Shown in pieces: positions 43,772 to 53,611 of a stretch of DNA of 64,000 nucleotides. This DNA comes from TM7 phylum sp. oral taxon 349 (lineage in GTDB: Bacteria > Patescibacteriota > Saccharimonadia > Saccharimonadales > Saccharimonadaceae), in the NCBI GenBank assembly GCA_018127705.1, contig CP072328.1:186001-250000 (forward strand). Reading direction: 5' to 3'. Every line of letters begins with the position of its first letter. The stretch's first letter is position 1. The translations under genes were made by a program, and so were the position numbers. The notes beneath the pieces are model-generated. The model saw only the letters and a list, made by a program, of their open reading frames with translations. It searched no databases and was not told the origin of the DNA.

Positions 43772-43981
43772 ATGCAAAAATTGTACGTAACGAGCGTGTC
43801 ACAAAACGGAAGTAATTATAATCTTGGTATCAAAGTACCAGAGTCAACGGACAAAGATAGTACAGAAGGGTTTGCGATGGGTGTAGATTTTGTTCTGCAA
43901 GCTTTTGAAGCAAATCCTAGACTCCAAAATCAAATTATTCAAACGCTGAGAGATAGCGATATCATCCAAGTTCTAGATTAG
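43772..43981 (+). CDS. 69-residue acidic protein
   Basis: AAGGAG seven bases before the ATG and an extended -10 (TGTTATAAT, about 43736-43744). Starts MQKLYVTSVSQNGSNYNLGI; no helix or signal; an amphipathic C-terminal half. The stop codon abuts the right inverted repeat. Unknown. Confidence 0.65.
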   Translation: MQKLYVTSVSQNGSNYNLGIKVPESTDKDSTEGFAMGVDFVLQAFEANPRLQNQIIQTLRDSDIIQVLD

Positions 43982-44012
43982 ACACTTGTCCCAATGGGAT
44001 AATTGCCACCGC
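43982..44012 (-). repeat. 31 bp inverted repeat, right arm
   Basis: Complement of 42487-42517 with two mismatches. On its outer side the bases CCACCGCGGTGG (44007-44018) form a 12 bp palindrome. Confidence 0.93.
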
Positions 44013-44071
44013 GGTGGTAGCTATCGGGCGCTGAGCAATAATGCGATACCGCTATGCGCTATACTGGATAC

Positions 44072-44938
44072 GTGAAAGCAAGAAGCAGCGGCAACCATAT
44101 CTTAGCGGTGAGCGGCGGCGTTGATTCGGTGGTAATGCTCGATATGGCGCACTGTCGCTACGGTGCAGCGCGGCTGATCGTGGCGCATTTCGACCACGGT
44201 ATCCGTCCGGAATCGGCAGCGGATGCGCGGTTTGCGGCAGCGCTGGCGACACGATACGGCTGTGTATTTCGGACGCAGCGGGCGGAGCTGGGCGCGCGTG
44301 CGGGAGAGGATGCAGCGCGGCGGGCGCGGTATGATTTTTTGTACGCTGCGGCGCGGGATTTTCAGGCTGATATTTGGCTTGCGCACCATCAAGAAGACGC
44401 GGTGGAGTCAGTGGCGGTGAATCTGACGCGCGGCACGGGCTGGCGCGGGCTGGCGGTGATGGATCGTCCGGGGCTGTATCGCCCGTTGCTGCACATGACG
44501 AAGCGGGAAATTTACGCGTACGCATGCCGGTATCGCTTGGAATGGGTTGAAGATGAGAGTAATCAAGAAGATAGTTATTTGCGGAATCGCTTACGTCGCA
44601 AAATATCAAAATTGTTATCAAATGACGACCAGGCGCGTATCGTACAGCTGCGCAACAAACAGATTGCCATAAAGCATAAAATGATTGCCGAAACGGCTTC
44701 CCTATTGCCGAATACGCGGCAGGCGCGTTATTTTTTGACGCAAATTCCGCGCGCTATCGCCGAAGAGATGGTACGGATCGTCATTGAGCGGGAAACGGGC
44801 GTACTGGTGGCGCGCCCGCATGCTGCGCGGGCGCTTGCAGCGATTCAGACGCTGCGTATTGGCGCAGTCCACCAGGTGGCGGATGGCGTATATCTAACGA
44901 TGACGAAAAAAGGGTTCACGATTGGGCGGCAAGCGTAA
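44072..44938 (+). CDS. tilS: tRNA(Ile)-lysidine synthase
   Basis: 288 residues from the GTG at 44072. This start is chosen because TATACT (44060-44065) lies exactly six bases upstream, the pattern used by other genes here; the ATG at 44054 would lie before the -10. PP-loop AVSGGVDSVVMLD near the N-terminus, LIVAHFDHGIRPES, AHHQEDAVESV and the ESNQEDSYLRNRLRRKI motif are TilS hallmarks. Modifies C34 of tRNA-Ile2, a candidate for which is at 36105. Confidence 0.93.
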   Translation: MKARSSGNHILAVSGGVDSVVMLDMAHCRYGAARLIVAHFDHGIRPESAADARFAAALATRYGCVFRTQRAELGARAGEDAARRARYDFLYAAARDFQADIWLAHHQEDAVESVAVNLTRGTGWRGLAVMDRPGLYRPLLHMTKREIYAYACRYRLEWVEDESNQEDSYLRNRLRRKISKLLSNDDQARIVQLRNKQIAIKHKMIAETASLLPNTRQARYFLTQIPRAIAEEMVRIVIERETGVLVARPHAARALAAIQTLRIGAVHQVADGVYLTMTKKGFTIGRQA

Positions 44939-45063
44939 CGCACCCGTTCGTTTATAGCTATACTTGATGATAGGCATTTGCCGTCCGAGCATAGTAAAAG
45001 CCTATCAAAAATGATATAGTAGAAAGAGTTTTTCTGATTGTTAACCGAAAGGATGAGGGTTTT

Positions 45064-46932
45064 ATGCCGACGAAGAAACCGAAACGTACGACAAGCGTTT
45101 CAAATACTATTAGGCTCAGTTTGTTTTGGGCGATCGTTATTCTGGCGGCGCTGGCAATGTGGGCGTTCTTTTCGCCGCACCAGCCGCTGAAAGAGGTGCC
45201 AGTGTCGCAGGTGATTAAAGATGCGAACGAGGGTAAATTAGCAAAGATTGAAGGTCGCGGCAATGATCTGAAAATTACTGTTAAAGATCAAGATAAGCCG
45301 ACGCAAGCATCGTATATTAACGGCGGCGTCGGGACGCTGCTGCGCGACAATACGCTGAACGGCAAAGGCAAGGCGGTAATTTCTGATAGCGCGCCGAGCG
45401 ACAACACTATAATGTGGAATCTCTTGACGATCGTACTGCCGGTGGTACTGATCGGGGTACTGTTTATGTTTATGATGCGCCAGGCGCAGGGGCAAAATAG
45501 TCAAGCGATGAGTTTTGGTAAGAGTAAGGCAAAATTGTACGGACTTGATAAAGAACGCATCAAATTTGAAGACATTGCTGGTAATGATAGTGCAAAGCAA
45601 GATTTAGAAGAAGTGGTAGATTTTTTGAAACACCCAAAAAAATACCAGGGATTGGGGGCGAAGATACCAAAAGGCGTGCTGTTGGTCGGTAGTCCAGGTA
45701 CGGGTAAAACGATGCTGGCGCGCGCGGTTGCGGGCGAGGCGAACGTACCATTTTTCAGCATTTCCGGGTCAGAATTTGTCGAGATGTTTGTGGGCGTCGG
45801 CGCGAGTCGTGTACGCGATCTATTCCAAAAAGCGAAAAAGAATTCGCCGGCGATTATTTTTATAGACGAAATTGATGCGGTAGGGCGTAAACGCGGTAGT
45901 GGCATGGGCGGCGGTCATGATGAGCGCGAGCAGACGTTGAACCAGATTCTCGTCGAGATGGATGGGTTTGATTCGGATACAAATGTGATTGTTATCGCAG
46001 CGACGAACCGCGCTGATGTGCTTGATCCTGCCCTGCTTCGCCCCGGACGTTTTGACCGCCACGTGACGATTAGCTTGCCGGAGCGTAAAGACCGCGAAGC
46101 GATTTTGAAAGTTCATTTCAAAAACAAACCGACGGACGATTCAGTTGATTTGGATAAATTAGCGGCAAAAACTGCTGGTTCAAGTGGTGCAGATTTAGCA
46201 AATATGGCGAACGAAGCGGCAATTATTGCAGCGCGGCGTGATTCGAAAGTGATTACGAATGATGACTTAACTGAGGCGTTTGAGAAGGTTGCAATCGGTC
46301 CGGAGCGTAAAGCTAAGGTAATGAACGATCATGAAAAGGAGTTAACGGCATATCACGAAGCGGGGCATGCGATCGTCGGGCATGTGTTGCCGGATAGCGA
46401 TCCGGTGCACAAAATTACAATTATTCCGCGCGGCGGTACAGGCGGCGTGACGTGGTTTTTGCCACCGGAAGACAAAAGCTATACAAGTGTGTACGAATAC
46501 AAAGACATTCTAGCTCGTGCTATGGGCGGTCGTATCGCTGAGAAGCTAAAATATGGTGATGATGGTGTGACGACGGGCGCAGGCAGTGATTTGCGCAGTG
46601 CAACACAGATTGCACGCGATATGATTATTGAGCAGGGTATGGGCAGTAAGCTTCGTAATCAAGTTTTTCATGAAGATAACGGCGGGTTGATGTTTGATAA
46701 GATGACACGCGAACGTCCATATAGCGATGCGACAGCGAATGAAATAGATAAGGAAGTTGAGGCGCTTATCACCGAAGCAGCGCGGCGTGCCGAGCTGGTG
46801 ATATCACATAATATGCCGGTTCTTGAGAAACTGAAGGATGCGCTGCTCGAACATGAAACGCTTGAGGAGGATGCAGCGTCGAAATATATGGCAAAAGCAG
46901 TGTTGCCGAAGGAGGCGGCACTCCACAAGTAG
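45064..46932 (+). CDS. ftsH: ATP-dependent zinc metalloprotease FtsH
   Basis: 622 residues: two membrane helices (about 18-38 and 118-140) around an exterior domain, AAA module with Walker A GSPGTGKT near 209, Walker [13 protein letters not shown], second region of homology [20 protein letters not shown], and protease motif HEAGH near 430. Membrane protein quality control. GAAAGGATGAGG upstream. Confidence 0.97.
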   Translation: MPTKKPKRTTSVSNTIRLSLFWAIVILAALAMWAFFSPHQPLKEVPVSQVIKDANEGKLAKIEGRGNDLKITVKDQDKPTQASYINGGVGTLLRDNTLNGKGKAVISDSAPSDNTIMWNLLTIVLPVVLIGVLFMFMMRQAQGQNSQAMSFGKSKAKLYGLDKERIKFEDIAGNDSAKQDLEEVVDFLKHPKKYQGLGAKIPKGVLLVGSPGTGKTMLARAVAGEANVPFFSISGSEFVEMFVGVGASRVRDLFQKAKKNSPAIIFIDEIDAVGRKRGSGMGGGHDEREQTLNQILVEMDGFDSDTNVIVIAATNRADVLDPALLRPGRFDRHVTISLPERKDREAILKVHFKNKPTDDSVDLDKLAAKTAGSSGADLANMANEAAIIAARRDSKVITNDDLTEAFEKVAIGPERKAKVMNDHEKELTAYHEAGHAIVGHVLPDSDPVHKITIIPRGGTGGVTWFLPPEDKSYTSVYEYKDILARAMGGRIAEKLKYGDDGVTTGAGSDLRSATQIARDMIIEQGMGSKLRNQVFHEDNGGLMFDKMTRERPYSDATANEIDKEVEALITEAARRAELVISHNMPVLEKLKDALLEHETLEEDAASKYMAKAVLPKEAALHK

Positions 46933-46937
46933 TAGCT

Positions 46938-48572
46938 ATGAGAGGGAGGGGGCGAGTCAAGTCGGTTGTCGCACGTGCCAACAGTAAGTTGTCGGTACAG
47001 TGGGCGGCTGCGCTGCTGTCTGGTTCAACGCTGCTTTCAAGCCTGCTCGGCATATACCGCGAACGCTTGATTAACGGTATGTACTACGACACTTATAAAG
47101 TGGGTGCCGACGCGTACGTAGCGGCGTTTACTATTCCCGATTTCATGTTTTTCATTTTAGTGTCAGGTGCGCTTAGCGTGTCGTTTATTCCGGTATTTAA
47201 TCAGCGTTTAGCAACTGGCAATAAAAAGTCGGCGTGGGAATTGAGCTCAAGCTTAGTGAATTTTTTGGCGCTTATTACACTCGTGACAAGCGTGCTGATT
47301 ATCATATTCGCCGATCCGCTTGTTCGCTACGTTGTTGGTCCGGGTTTTGACGAACAAGGGCGCAGCTTGGCGGTGAGTATGATGCGCGTGATTGCGGTGA
47401 ATCCGTTTCTGTTTGCAGTTGCAACGGTGTTGTCAAGCATGCAGCAGGCGATTGGGCGGTTTACCTTTTTGGCACTCGCGCCGACAATATACAATATTGG
47501 TATTGTGATTGGTGCGCGCTGGTTCACGGGTGGTATCAATATTTTTGGCTGGCAGGTGTTTGAGGGCGGCATTATGGGTGTAGCGCTTGGTGTGGTGCTT
47601 GGTGCGATCTTGCAGCTCGTTGTGAGCTCGCTTGGATTGATCGGTACCGACTTTGATTATCACTGGAAAATATCGTGGAAGAACAAGGGATTTCGGCGTG
47701 TGTTGCGGTTATTGCCGCCGCGTTCGCTTGATCAGGGAATTGATTATTTCAATAGTATTGTCGAAATTAACTTGGCGTCACGTATGGCGCAAGGAGTGAT
47801 GCGCGCATATCAGCAGGCGTCAAGTTTGAGCTTGATGCCGGTGAATCTTGTCGGCGTGGCGATTAGCAATGCAGCCTTTCCACGCATGACCGAGCGGCTA
47901 GCAGAGGGGCGCCCGGACTTGTTCAAAAAGGAATTGCGTTCAGTGATGCGCTGGATTCTGTGGTTGGCGCTGCCAATTGCGGTGATTACGTATTTTGCGC
48001 GCGGTTATGTCGTGGCGTTTGTGAAGAACGGCGGCGACTTATTGATCGCGAATATTTTAGGCGCGCTTGTTGTTTCTATTTTGTTTCGTACGATTTACCA
48101 TATCATGGCGCGCTCGTTCTACGCGCAGCAGGATACGAAAACGCCGCTGTATATTTCAGTCGGGACGATTACGCTGAATATCATTCTCGCAGTAATTTTT
48201 ACGCTTGTGTTTGGTTGGGGTGTGTTCGGGCTAGCGTGGGCGCAATCAATCGTCGCAGTTGTTGAGGTGATCGTTTTATTTGTAATTTTGTGCCGTCGTA
48301 TGCCGGGAATTTTTACGCGTGATTTTATACAAGCAGCAATAAGGATGGTTTTGGCAAGCGCTGGCATGGGCGCGATTACGTATGCGACGACGCAGCTGCT
48401 GCAGTTGCAGAGCAGCGATATGAGTTTTATGTCGACCTTCCCGAAGTTTTCGATGATCGTGCTTGTGAGTTTTTGCGTGTATGTTGAGTTGAGTGTGCTA
48501 CTTAAACTGCGCGAAGCTGATCCAGTGCTTGGGCGGTTATATAAGCTCTTCTTTGGGAGATTGCGCCGGTGA
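46938..48572 (+). CDS. murJ: Lipid II flippase MurJ
   Basis: 544 residues with about 14 membrane helices, MurJ/MviN family. Family segments visible: GIYRERLINGMYYDTYKVGA, DAYVAAFTIPDFMFFILVSG, ALSVSFIPVFNQRL. Moves lipid II across the membrane. 5 bp after ftsH and overlapping lepA by 4 bp. Confidence 0.93.
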   Translation: MRGRGRVKSVVARANSKLSVQWAAALLSGSTLLSSLLGIYRERLINGMYYDTYKVGADAYVAAFTIPDFMFFILVSGALSVSFIPVFNQRLATGNKKSAWELSSSLVNFLALITLVTSVLIIIFADPLVRYVVGPGFDEQGRSLAVSMMRVIAVNPFLFAVATVLSSMQQAIGRFTFLALAPTIYNIGIVIGARWFTGGINIFGWQVFEGGIMGVALGVVLGAILQLVVSSLGLIGTDFDYHWKISWKNKGFRRVLRLLPPRSLDQGIDYFNSIVEINLASRMAQGVMRAYQQASSLSLMPVNLVGVAISNAAFPRMTERLAEGRPDLFKKELRSVMRWILWLALPIAVITYFARGYVVAFVKNGGDLLIANILGALVVSILFRTIYHIMARSFYAQQDTKTPLYISVGTITLNIILAVIFTLVFGWGVFGLAWAQSIVAVVEVIVLFVILCRRMPGIFTRDFIQAAIRMVLASAGMGAITYATTQLLQLQSSDMSFMSTFPKFSMIVLVSFCVYVELSVLLKLREADPVLGRLYKLFFGRLRR

Positions 48573-49495
48573 AGTTAGACCGCATTCGTAATTTTTGTAT
48601 TATCGCGCACATTGACCATGGTAAGTCGACGCTCGCCGACCGCATGATGGAGATGACGGGGACGGTAGCGAAGCGCGAGATGAAATCGCAACTGCTGGAT
48701 AGCATGGAACTGGAGCGCGAGAAAGGGATTACCATAAAGCTGGCGCCGGTGCGGATGAAATATGAGTATCAGCTGGAGCAATCTGATATTTCACACAGCT
48801 CGGAGCGGAACAGAGCCGCTCAAACAAATTTAGATTGTATGGGCGGTATGTATGATCTTAATCTTATTGATACGCCGGGCCATGTCGATTTTAGCTATGA
48901 AGTATCGCGCAGTTTGCAGGCATGCGAAGGTGCGGTACTAGTGGTTGACGCTAGCCAGGGGATTCAAGCGCAAACGCTTGCAAATGTATATTTGGCGATG
49001 GAACAGAATTTGGTGATTATTCCCGTGCTCAATAAAGTTGATTTACCGGCTGCCGACGTGCCGCGCGTGTCTCGGCAAGTGATCAATCTGCTCGGCTGCC
49101 GCGAAGATGAAATAATTCAGATCTCAGCGAAGACAGGAAAGAATGTTGACCAGGTTCTTGCGGCAATTGTTAAACGGATTCCAGCGCCAACGGGCAACAC
49201 GCATGATAAAACGCGCGCCTTGATCTTCGATAGTTACTACGATGATTACCGCGGTGTGATTTTGTATGTGCGTGTGGTTGATGGGCAAATTAAAAAAGGC
49301 GAGGCGATAAAAATGCTCGCGACGGACGCGAATGGCTTGGCACTGGAAGTTGGCCATCTCAGCCCTGGCATGATCCCCGATCCATCGCTCGGTACCGGTG
49401 AAATTGGCTACGTCGTCACCAACCTAAAAACCACGCGCGAAGCACGAGTGGGTGATACGGTGACATTGAAGAAATATTTTGATGGCGCGAAATGA
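48569..49495 (+). CDS. lepA: LepA (EF4) N-terminal half, truncated by insertion
   Basis: 308 residues: G domain with IIAHIDHGKSTLADRM, DTPGHVDFSYEVSRSL and NKVDLPAA, and most of domain II, ending VGDTVTLKKYFDGAK. Full LepA is about 600 residues; the frame stops just where relatives continue into the (L)PGYKEIQPFVYAG part. The rest is encoded at 50356-51342 in another frame. Whether the two parts act together is unknown. Confidence 0.9.
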   Translation: MKLDRIRNFCIIAHIDHGKSTLADRMMEMTGTVAKREMKSQLLDSMELEREKGITIKLAPVRMKYEYQLEQSDISHSSERNRAAQTNLDCMGGMYDLNLIDTPGHVDFSYEVSRSLQACEGAVLVVDASQGIQAQTLANVYLAMEQNLVIIPVLNKVDLPAADVPRVSRQVINLLGCREDEIIQISAKTGKNVDQVLAAIVKRIPAPTGNTHDKTRALIFDSYYDDYRGVILYVRVVDGQIKKGEAIKMLATDANGLALEVGHLSPGMIPDPSLGTGEIGYVVTNLKTTREARVGDTVTLKKYFDGAK

Positions 49496-49625
49496 GTGAA
49501 TTTAAAAAGTTTGAATTATTGCCGATGCGTTGAAATAGATAAAACATACTGTGATGTTTGCGAATTGAGGTAAAAACGTTGCGAATATATACGAACAAAC
49601 GGTAAGACTAAGACCGTAAATTTCA

Positions 49626-49928
49626 CTAGTTCTTGCTGCTTAGTGCTTCAATGTTCCGGATAATCTGGTGATATATCTTATCTATCGTGCCGCGCTGCGG
49701 TCGTCTTGCGCCAGTCTTGAGCGCCCAATATTCTTGGTCGAAATAAGCGAACATTTCGTCCCACATCGTTTTTTCACTGGTCGATGGCTCAAAAATCTGC
49801 GCCAATGAAAAGCAGACACGACTGAGCGACTCAGTCGTGTCGGTGTCTGGATGGCTGTAATGCAGATCAATAATTTCGCGTGCAGCGATAAGTTCATCTC
49901 TTGTGAAATGCGGATTTGTACTGTGCAT
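49626..49928 (-). CDS. Small hypothetical protein inside split lepA
   Basis: 100 residues from the ATG at 49928 (earlier ATG at 49940). Soluble, acidic N-terminal half, starts MHSTNPHFTRDELIAAREII. TATAAT lies about ten bases upstream on the minus strand. Runs opposite to lepA. No family recognised. Confidence 0.5.
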   Translation of the reverse strand: MHSTNPHFTRDELIAAREIIDLHYSHPDTDTTESLSRVCFSLAQIFEPSTSEKTMWDEMFAYFDQEYWALKTGARRPQRGTIDKIYHQIIRNIEALSSKN

Positions 49929-49988
49929 TATAAGGTACATTATAGCTGTGAAAAATGGACAGTTTAAAGACATGTCCAGGTCTTGCGA

Positions 49989-50213
49989 TCACTGACGGTG
50001 ACGCTTGGGGCGACCCCTCTTGATGTTCTGGTTGGTGAAGTGCATTGACTTCGGCTCAACGCCATCAATGGAGCCGTTAGTGTCCCACGAAACGCGGGTG
50101 TTGGTGGCGCGGTCAAACTGCGTGATGTACATAGAGGATCCGTCGAGCGGAATCTCCGTCTTCTTAACCTCGCCGCTACCGTTCCCGATGTTTCGGTCCC
50201 AGAGCAGACCCAT
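49989..50213 (-). CDS. Small hypothetical protein with structured leader
   Basis: 74 residues starting MGLLWDRNIGNGSGEVKK, ending in a basic tail (KRGRPKRHRQ). AGGAAGGA lies eight bases before the ATG. The V-S-W-D ... HF ... N pattern and leader layout resemble the gene at 16679-16915. Lies inside the split lepA on the opposite strand. Confidence 0.6.
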   Translation of the reverse strand: MGLLWDRNIGNGSGEVKKTEIPLDGSSMYITQFDRATNTRVSWDTNGSIDGVEPKSMHFTNQNIKRGRPKRHRQ

Positions 50214-50239
50214 AATAGGGTCCTTCCTGTTGTGAACGA

Positions 50240-50310
50240 AGTCGTTGAAACGACTGATCTATGGATACTCCGTAGATCCATAAATAAGTATATATATTGA
50301 TATTTGTCAA
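50240..50310 (-). promoter_or_regulatory. Two-hairpin leader and TTGACA box
   Basis: Minus strand: TTGACA at 50310-50305, then a stem ATGGAT/ATCCAT (50281-50261), then AGTCGTT/AACGACT with a 2 nt loop (50255-50240), then the ribosome-binding site. The -10 is not clear (TTATTT at 17 bp spacing). Confidence 0.5.
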
Positions 50311-50355
50311 TATATAACACTTGTATAAGAAAAAAAGGAAAGTTTCACGACCTTT

Positions 50356-51342
50356 GTGTATGATAAAATTGATACCGTGATAGATAAAATTACGATCGTC
50401 GCCCCTCTCCCCGGCTATAAAGAAATCCAGCCGTTTGTTTATGCGGGCTTTTTTCCGGTATCGAATGAGGATTATAATGATCTGAAGGAAGCGATTGAGA
50501 AGCTGAGTTTGAGTGATTCAGCATTGCAGTTTGAGCCGGAGAATTCGCCGGTGCTGGGCTATGGTGTGCGGATTGGTTTCCTCGGTTTATTACACATGGA
50601 TATCATTCGCGAGCGGCTGGAGCGCGAGTACAATCTGGACCTGATTGTCACCAATCCGAGTACTGATTACCAAGTCAGTCTAACCAATGGCGAGGAGTTG
50701 GATATCAAGTCAGCCAGCGAATTGCCCGATCCAGCACAAATTATCGAGGTTCGCGAGCCGTGGATCGACGGCGAAATCGTGGTGCCGCAGGATTACATCG
50801 GTGCGGTGATTCAGCTGATTGTCGCCAAGCGTGGTCGGCAGAAAAACCTCAGTTACATCGACGAGCGGGCACTGATTTCGTTTACGGCACCGCTGGCTAA
50901 TTTGCTGACGGATTTTTATGATCAATTGAAGTCGGTAACTAGCGGTTACGGTTCGTTTAATTATGAGCTGGCCGGTTATCAGCCGGAAGATTTGGTGCGG
51001 GTGGATTTTTATGTGGCGGGCGAAATGGTTGATGCGCTGAGCGTGATGTGCCACCGCTCAGAAGCTCCAGGCTTGGGTCGGGAAATTGTCAAGAAACTCA
51101 AAGAAGTGGTGCCGCGTCAGAGCTTTGAGGTGGCACTTCAAGCGGCGATTGGCGGCAGGTTTATCGCCCGCGAAAACATCGGCGCCTACCGCAAGGACGT
51201 AACCGGCTATCTCTATGGTGGCGACGTCTCGCGCAAGAAAAAACTCCTCGCCAAGCAAGCCCGTGGCAAAAAACGCATGAAGCGCTTCGGCAAGGTTGAC
51301 ATTCCGAGTGAAGCGTTTATGGTGATGTTAAAGAGGGATTGA
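50356..51342 (+). CDS. lepA: LepA (EF4) C-terminal half as a separate frame
   Basis: 328 residues from a GTG, covering the end of domain II through domains III, V and the LepA C-terminal domain: LPGYKEIQPFVYAGFFPVS, RIGFLGLLHMDIIRERLERE, then [20 protein letters not shown] and the typical end [24 protein letters not shown] lies about 17 bases upstream, rather far. Together with 48569-49495 it would rebuild a whole LepA. Its C-terminal part differs from the remnant at 54863, so it probably came from another strain. Confidence 0.88.
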   Translation: MYDKIDTVIDKITIVAPLPGYKEIQPFVYAGFFPVSNEDYNDLKEAIEKLSLSDSALQFEPENSPVLGYGVRIGFLGLLHMDIIRERLEREYNLDLIVTNPSTDYQVSLTNGEELDIKSASELPDPAQIIEVREPWIDGEIVVPQDYIGAVIQLIVAKRGRQKNLSYIDERALISFTAPLANLLTDFYDQLKSVTSGYGSFNYELAGYQPEDLVRVDFYVAGEMVDALSVMCHRSEAPGLGREIVKKLKEVVPRQSFEVALQAAIGGRFIARENIGAYRKDVTGYLYGGDVSRKKKLLAKQARGKKRMKRFGKVDIPSEAFMVMLKRD

Positions 51343-51473
51343 TACGCATAGGGTTCTTAGCTGCCTTAACGACGTCCTGATGTACTGTGCCAAACTCATT
51401 AATCACATCTATCTGAATTCAAGTGACGATCTGGCAACTTTGATTCTATATATTTTTCTTATATAATACAAAT

Positions 51474-52700
51474 ATGGAATTGAAAAAAATTCAAGAAAAT
51501 GGAATAGAGGCTACTAGATATCTAGAGCGATACGTAAATAATATTAAAGGTGATCATGAAATATATTCAGATACGTTATCAATATATAGTCCTCATGAAG
51601 GTGTGGATAGTTTTCCAGCACCAGTATTCAATTTACCTCGAGAAGTTGTAAATATTATTCAAGCAGATCCGGATCCTAGATTATTGCGCGAGATTATAGG
51701 TGCTGATGTAAAATTTGTTATACATCCTAATATGCTTGAAGACCAGGAGTATTTAGATCGTACGGGATTAAGTGAGTATACTTCAGAGCAAAGCTACATT
51801 GTATCACCTACATCATCAACAAGAACTCTTCTAACATACGATCAACCATATACTTTTATGGTAAAAACAGATCTTGAGAAGAGACATTATAAATTTATTC
51901 GTAGACTGAAGGGTACTTCTGTTGAGCATAGTATTGCCATGTCATCGGAACTAGGCTCTATTTGTAAAGACGAAGCGCTGTCTGAGTTTGCATACCTGCC
52001 AGAGTCAATAGGGATAATTTTTGGTGATGAGAAAACGGGCGCCGGAGTGCTGTTTAGAGAGATTGTCCCGCGACCTTTAGTAGACGATACTCGCACGTTA
52101 GTTCCTTACTTCTCTTTATACGCTAATGACATAAGGAATCCAGAAGATCGAGCGCTATTAAGCCAATTAATTGATTTACACTCTACCAAAGGTCAGGAGC
52201 TTGCATATTTTACAGAGGTTATTTTAGGAAAGATTATTAGAAACTGGACCACTTTGGCGCGTGATTATGGTATCTTGCCGGAGCTTCATGGACAGAATAC
52301 GCTACTAGAGCTTAACGACAATTTGGAGCCAGAGCGGATAGTGTATAGAGATTTTCAAGGCACATATGTGGACGCTAAGATTAGAGAAGAAAAAGGTCTC
52401 AAACTACCGTTTACCAAGCATCTTGCCGGCGAAGAATCAGGTACAGATAGGGCTAAGCAATTTAGTCATATCTACGATCATAATGTAGGGCACTTGCTTT
52501 TGGAGCGACTTACAAATACTTTTATTAGAGACTATCCTCAATACAAATATGAGCAGGTTACGTCTGAAGTGGCGACTATGTTCAACAGTCTTTTTCCGGA
52601 AGCTAAAGATATTTTTCCGAAGGAAACTTATAAGGTTGGTAAAGTTGTCAATAACGAGGTTGTGATGGAGAAAACTCATGATAACCTAATGTTTAGGTAG
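51474..52700 (+). CDS. Short IucA/IucC (NIS synthetase)-like protein
   Basis: 408 residues. The order of motifs follows the ATP-binding core of NRPS-independent siderophore synthetases: IHP at 83-85 (the HPWQ position), PTSSTRT at 112-118 (phosphate loop S-x-R-T), K131, FIRRL at 141-145, ELHGQN at 270-275 and YRDFQG at 291-296. The family's N-terminal part with HPxHPxxKxRxG is missing, so it is about 180 residues shorter. Leaderless (TATAAT 51462-51467). Much more AT-rich than flanking lepA. Likely an ATP-dependent ligase or a degenerate relative. Confidence 0.62.
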   Translation: MELKKIQENGIEATRYLERYVNNIKGDHEIYSDTLSIYSPHEGVDSFPAPVFNLPREVVNIIQADPDPRLLREIIGADVKFVIHPNMLEDQEYLDRTGLSEYTSEQSYIVSPTSSTRTLLTYDQPYTFMVKTDLEKRHYKFIRRLKGTSVEHSIAMSSELGSICKDEALSEFAYLPESIGIIFGDEKTGAGVLFREIVPRPLVDDTRTLVPYFSLYANDIRNPEDRALLSQLIDLHSTKGQELAYFTEVILGKIIRNWTTLARDYGILPELHGQNTLLELNDNLEPERIVYRDFQGTYVDAKIREEKGLKLPFTKHLAGEESGTDRAKQFSHIYDHNVGHLLLERLTNTFIRDYPQYKYEQVTSEVATMFNSLFPEAKDIFPKETYKVGKVVNNEVVMEKTHDNLMFR

Positions 52701-52705
52701 GCAAT

Positions 52706-53611
52706 ATGGAGAGAATAGCTCCTATAACATCTCGCGATTCCATTGATAGCATAGAGCCCCATAGTAGCGTGGAAGCTGATCTTATTGAGCGAGAGATTAG
52801 AGATTTTGTGCATAGCTACAATTTTGACACATTCTCTTTTATGTTTGAGTTGTTGGATTATGCAAAGGATGATAGGGGTTGTATTGAGGATTTGTACAGA
52901 GATTTTTCTGTTGATTCCATTGCATTAGCTGAGAAATACAAAGGCTCGAATTGTGCAGGACTTTCGTTGTTATTTCAAAATAATACAAATGATTATGCTG
53001 AGAGTGTTTTAATACCGAGCTTTGGTCATTATATGCCTACTCAAGAGGCTAGTGATTATGCTGGAGTGAGAACTGTAGGGCTTATCTTAAAAAACAAAGA
53101 AGATGGATACAGTGCATTATTTCCCGGACTAACTATTGATAAGTTGGTGTCTATTGACAATGGATATGACTTTGAGAGTATGGGTACAGCATATCGGATC
53201 AGTGGTGTAACAGAGTCTACTTTTGAACTTCATGCGGCAAAAACTAACGGGGAATTAATTCAGAGAAAGTTTTACATTACGGAGCTGACAAACCCTGATC
53301 AGTCTATGCAAAAAAACTTATTCAAAGTTAGAACGAAATACCAGGTATCACATGTAGATAACAATGTTAGAAACAAGCTTTCTTACTATATTTTTGGAGA
53401 TACTTTTAGATTGCGAGTACCATCTGAAAATCTATCATTAGATATGGACAGTACTCAGTTTCTAAAATTTATATCATCTGAAGATTCTTTAGTTGTTGAA
53501 GCTTTTGATAGCCCAAATTTAGTCGAGAATTTAGATATTTTTATAGAGAATCGCAGTCTAGTTCAAACGTTGATATTACCATCACTAAAAAAATATATGG
53601 AGGCACGATGA
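52706..53611 (+). CDS. Hypothetical protein of the NIS-like operon
   Basis: 301 residues, AT-rich like the gene before it. No membrane helix. An isolated C83 in KGSNCAGLSLLF followed by H108 in PSFGHYMP is reminiscent of cysteine-histidine enzymes (NAT or transglutaminase type), but this is a guess from two residues. 5 bp after the IucA-like gene and overlapping the hydrolase by 4 bp, so one operon. Confidence 0.6.
   Translation: MERIAPITSRDSIDSIEPHSSVEADLIEREIRDFVHSYNFDTFSFMFELLDYAKDDRGCIEDLYRDFSVDSIALAEKYKGSNCAGLSLLFQNNTNDYAESVLIPSFGHYMPTQEASDYAGVRTVGLILKNKEDGYSALFPGLTIDKLVSIDNGYDFESMGTAYRISGVTESTFELHAAKTNGELIQRKFYITELTNPDQSMQKNLFKVRTKYQVSHVDNNVRNKLSYYIFGDTFRLRVPSENLSLDMDSTQFLKFISSEDSLVVEAFDSPNLVENLDIFIENRSLVQTLILPSLKKYMEAR

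Noticed and set aside
43435-43815. 126-codon frame across the RNA island
   Set aside because: Runs through the terminator, the tRNA-like gene and the attenuator hairpin on the opposite strand; no ribosome-binding site.
52706-53611. Arylamine N-acetyltransferase
   Set aside because: C83 and H108 alone are not enough; the usual R-G-G-R-C and following D are missing.
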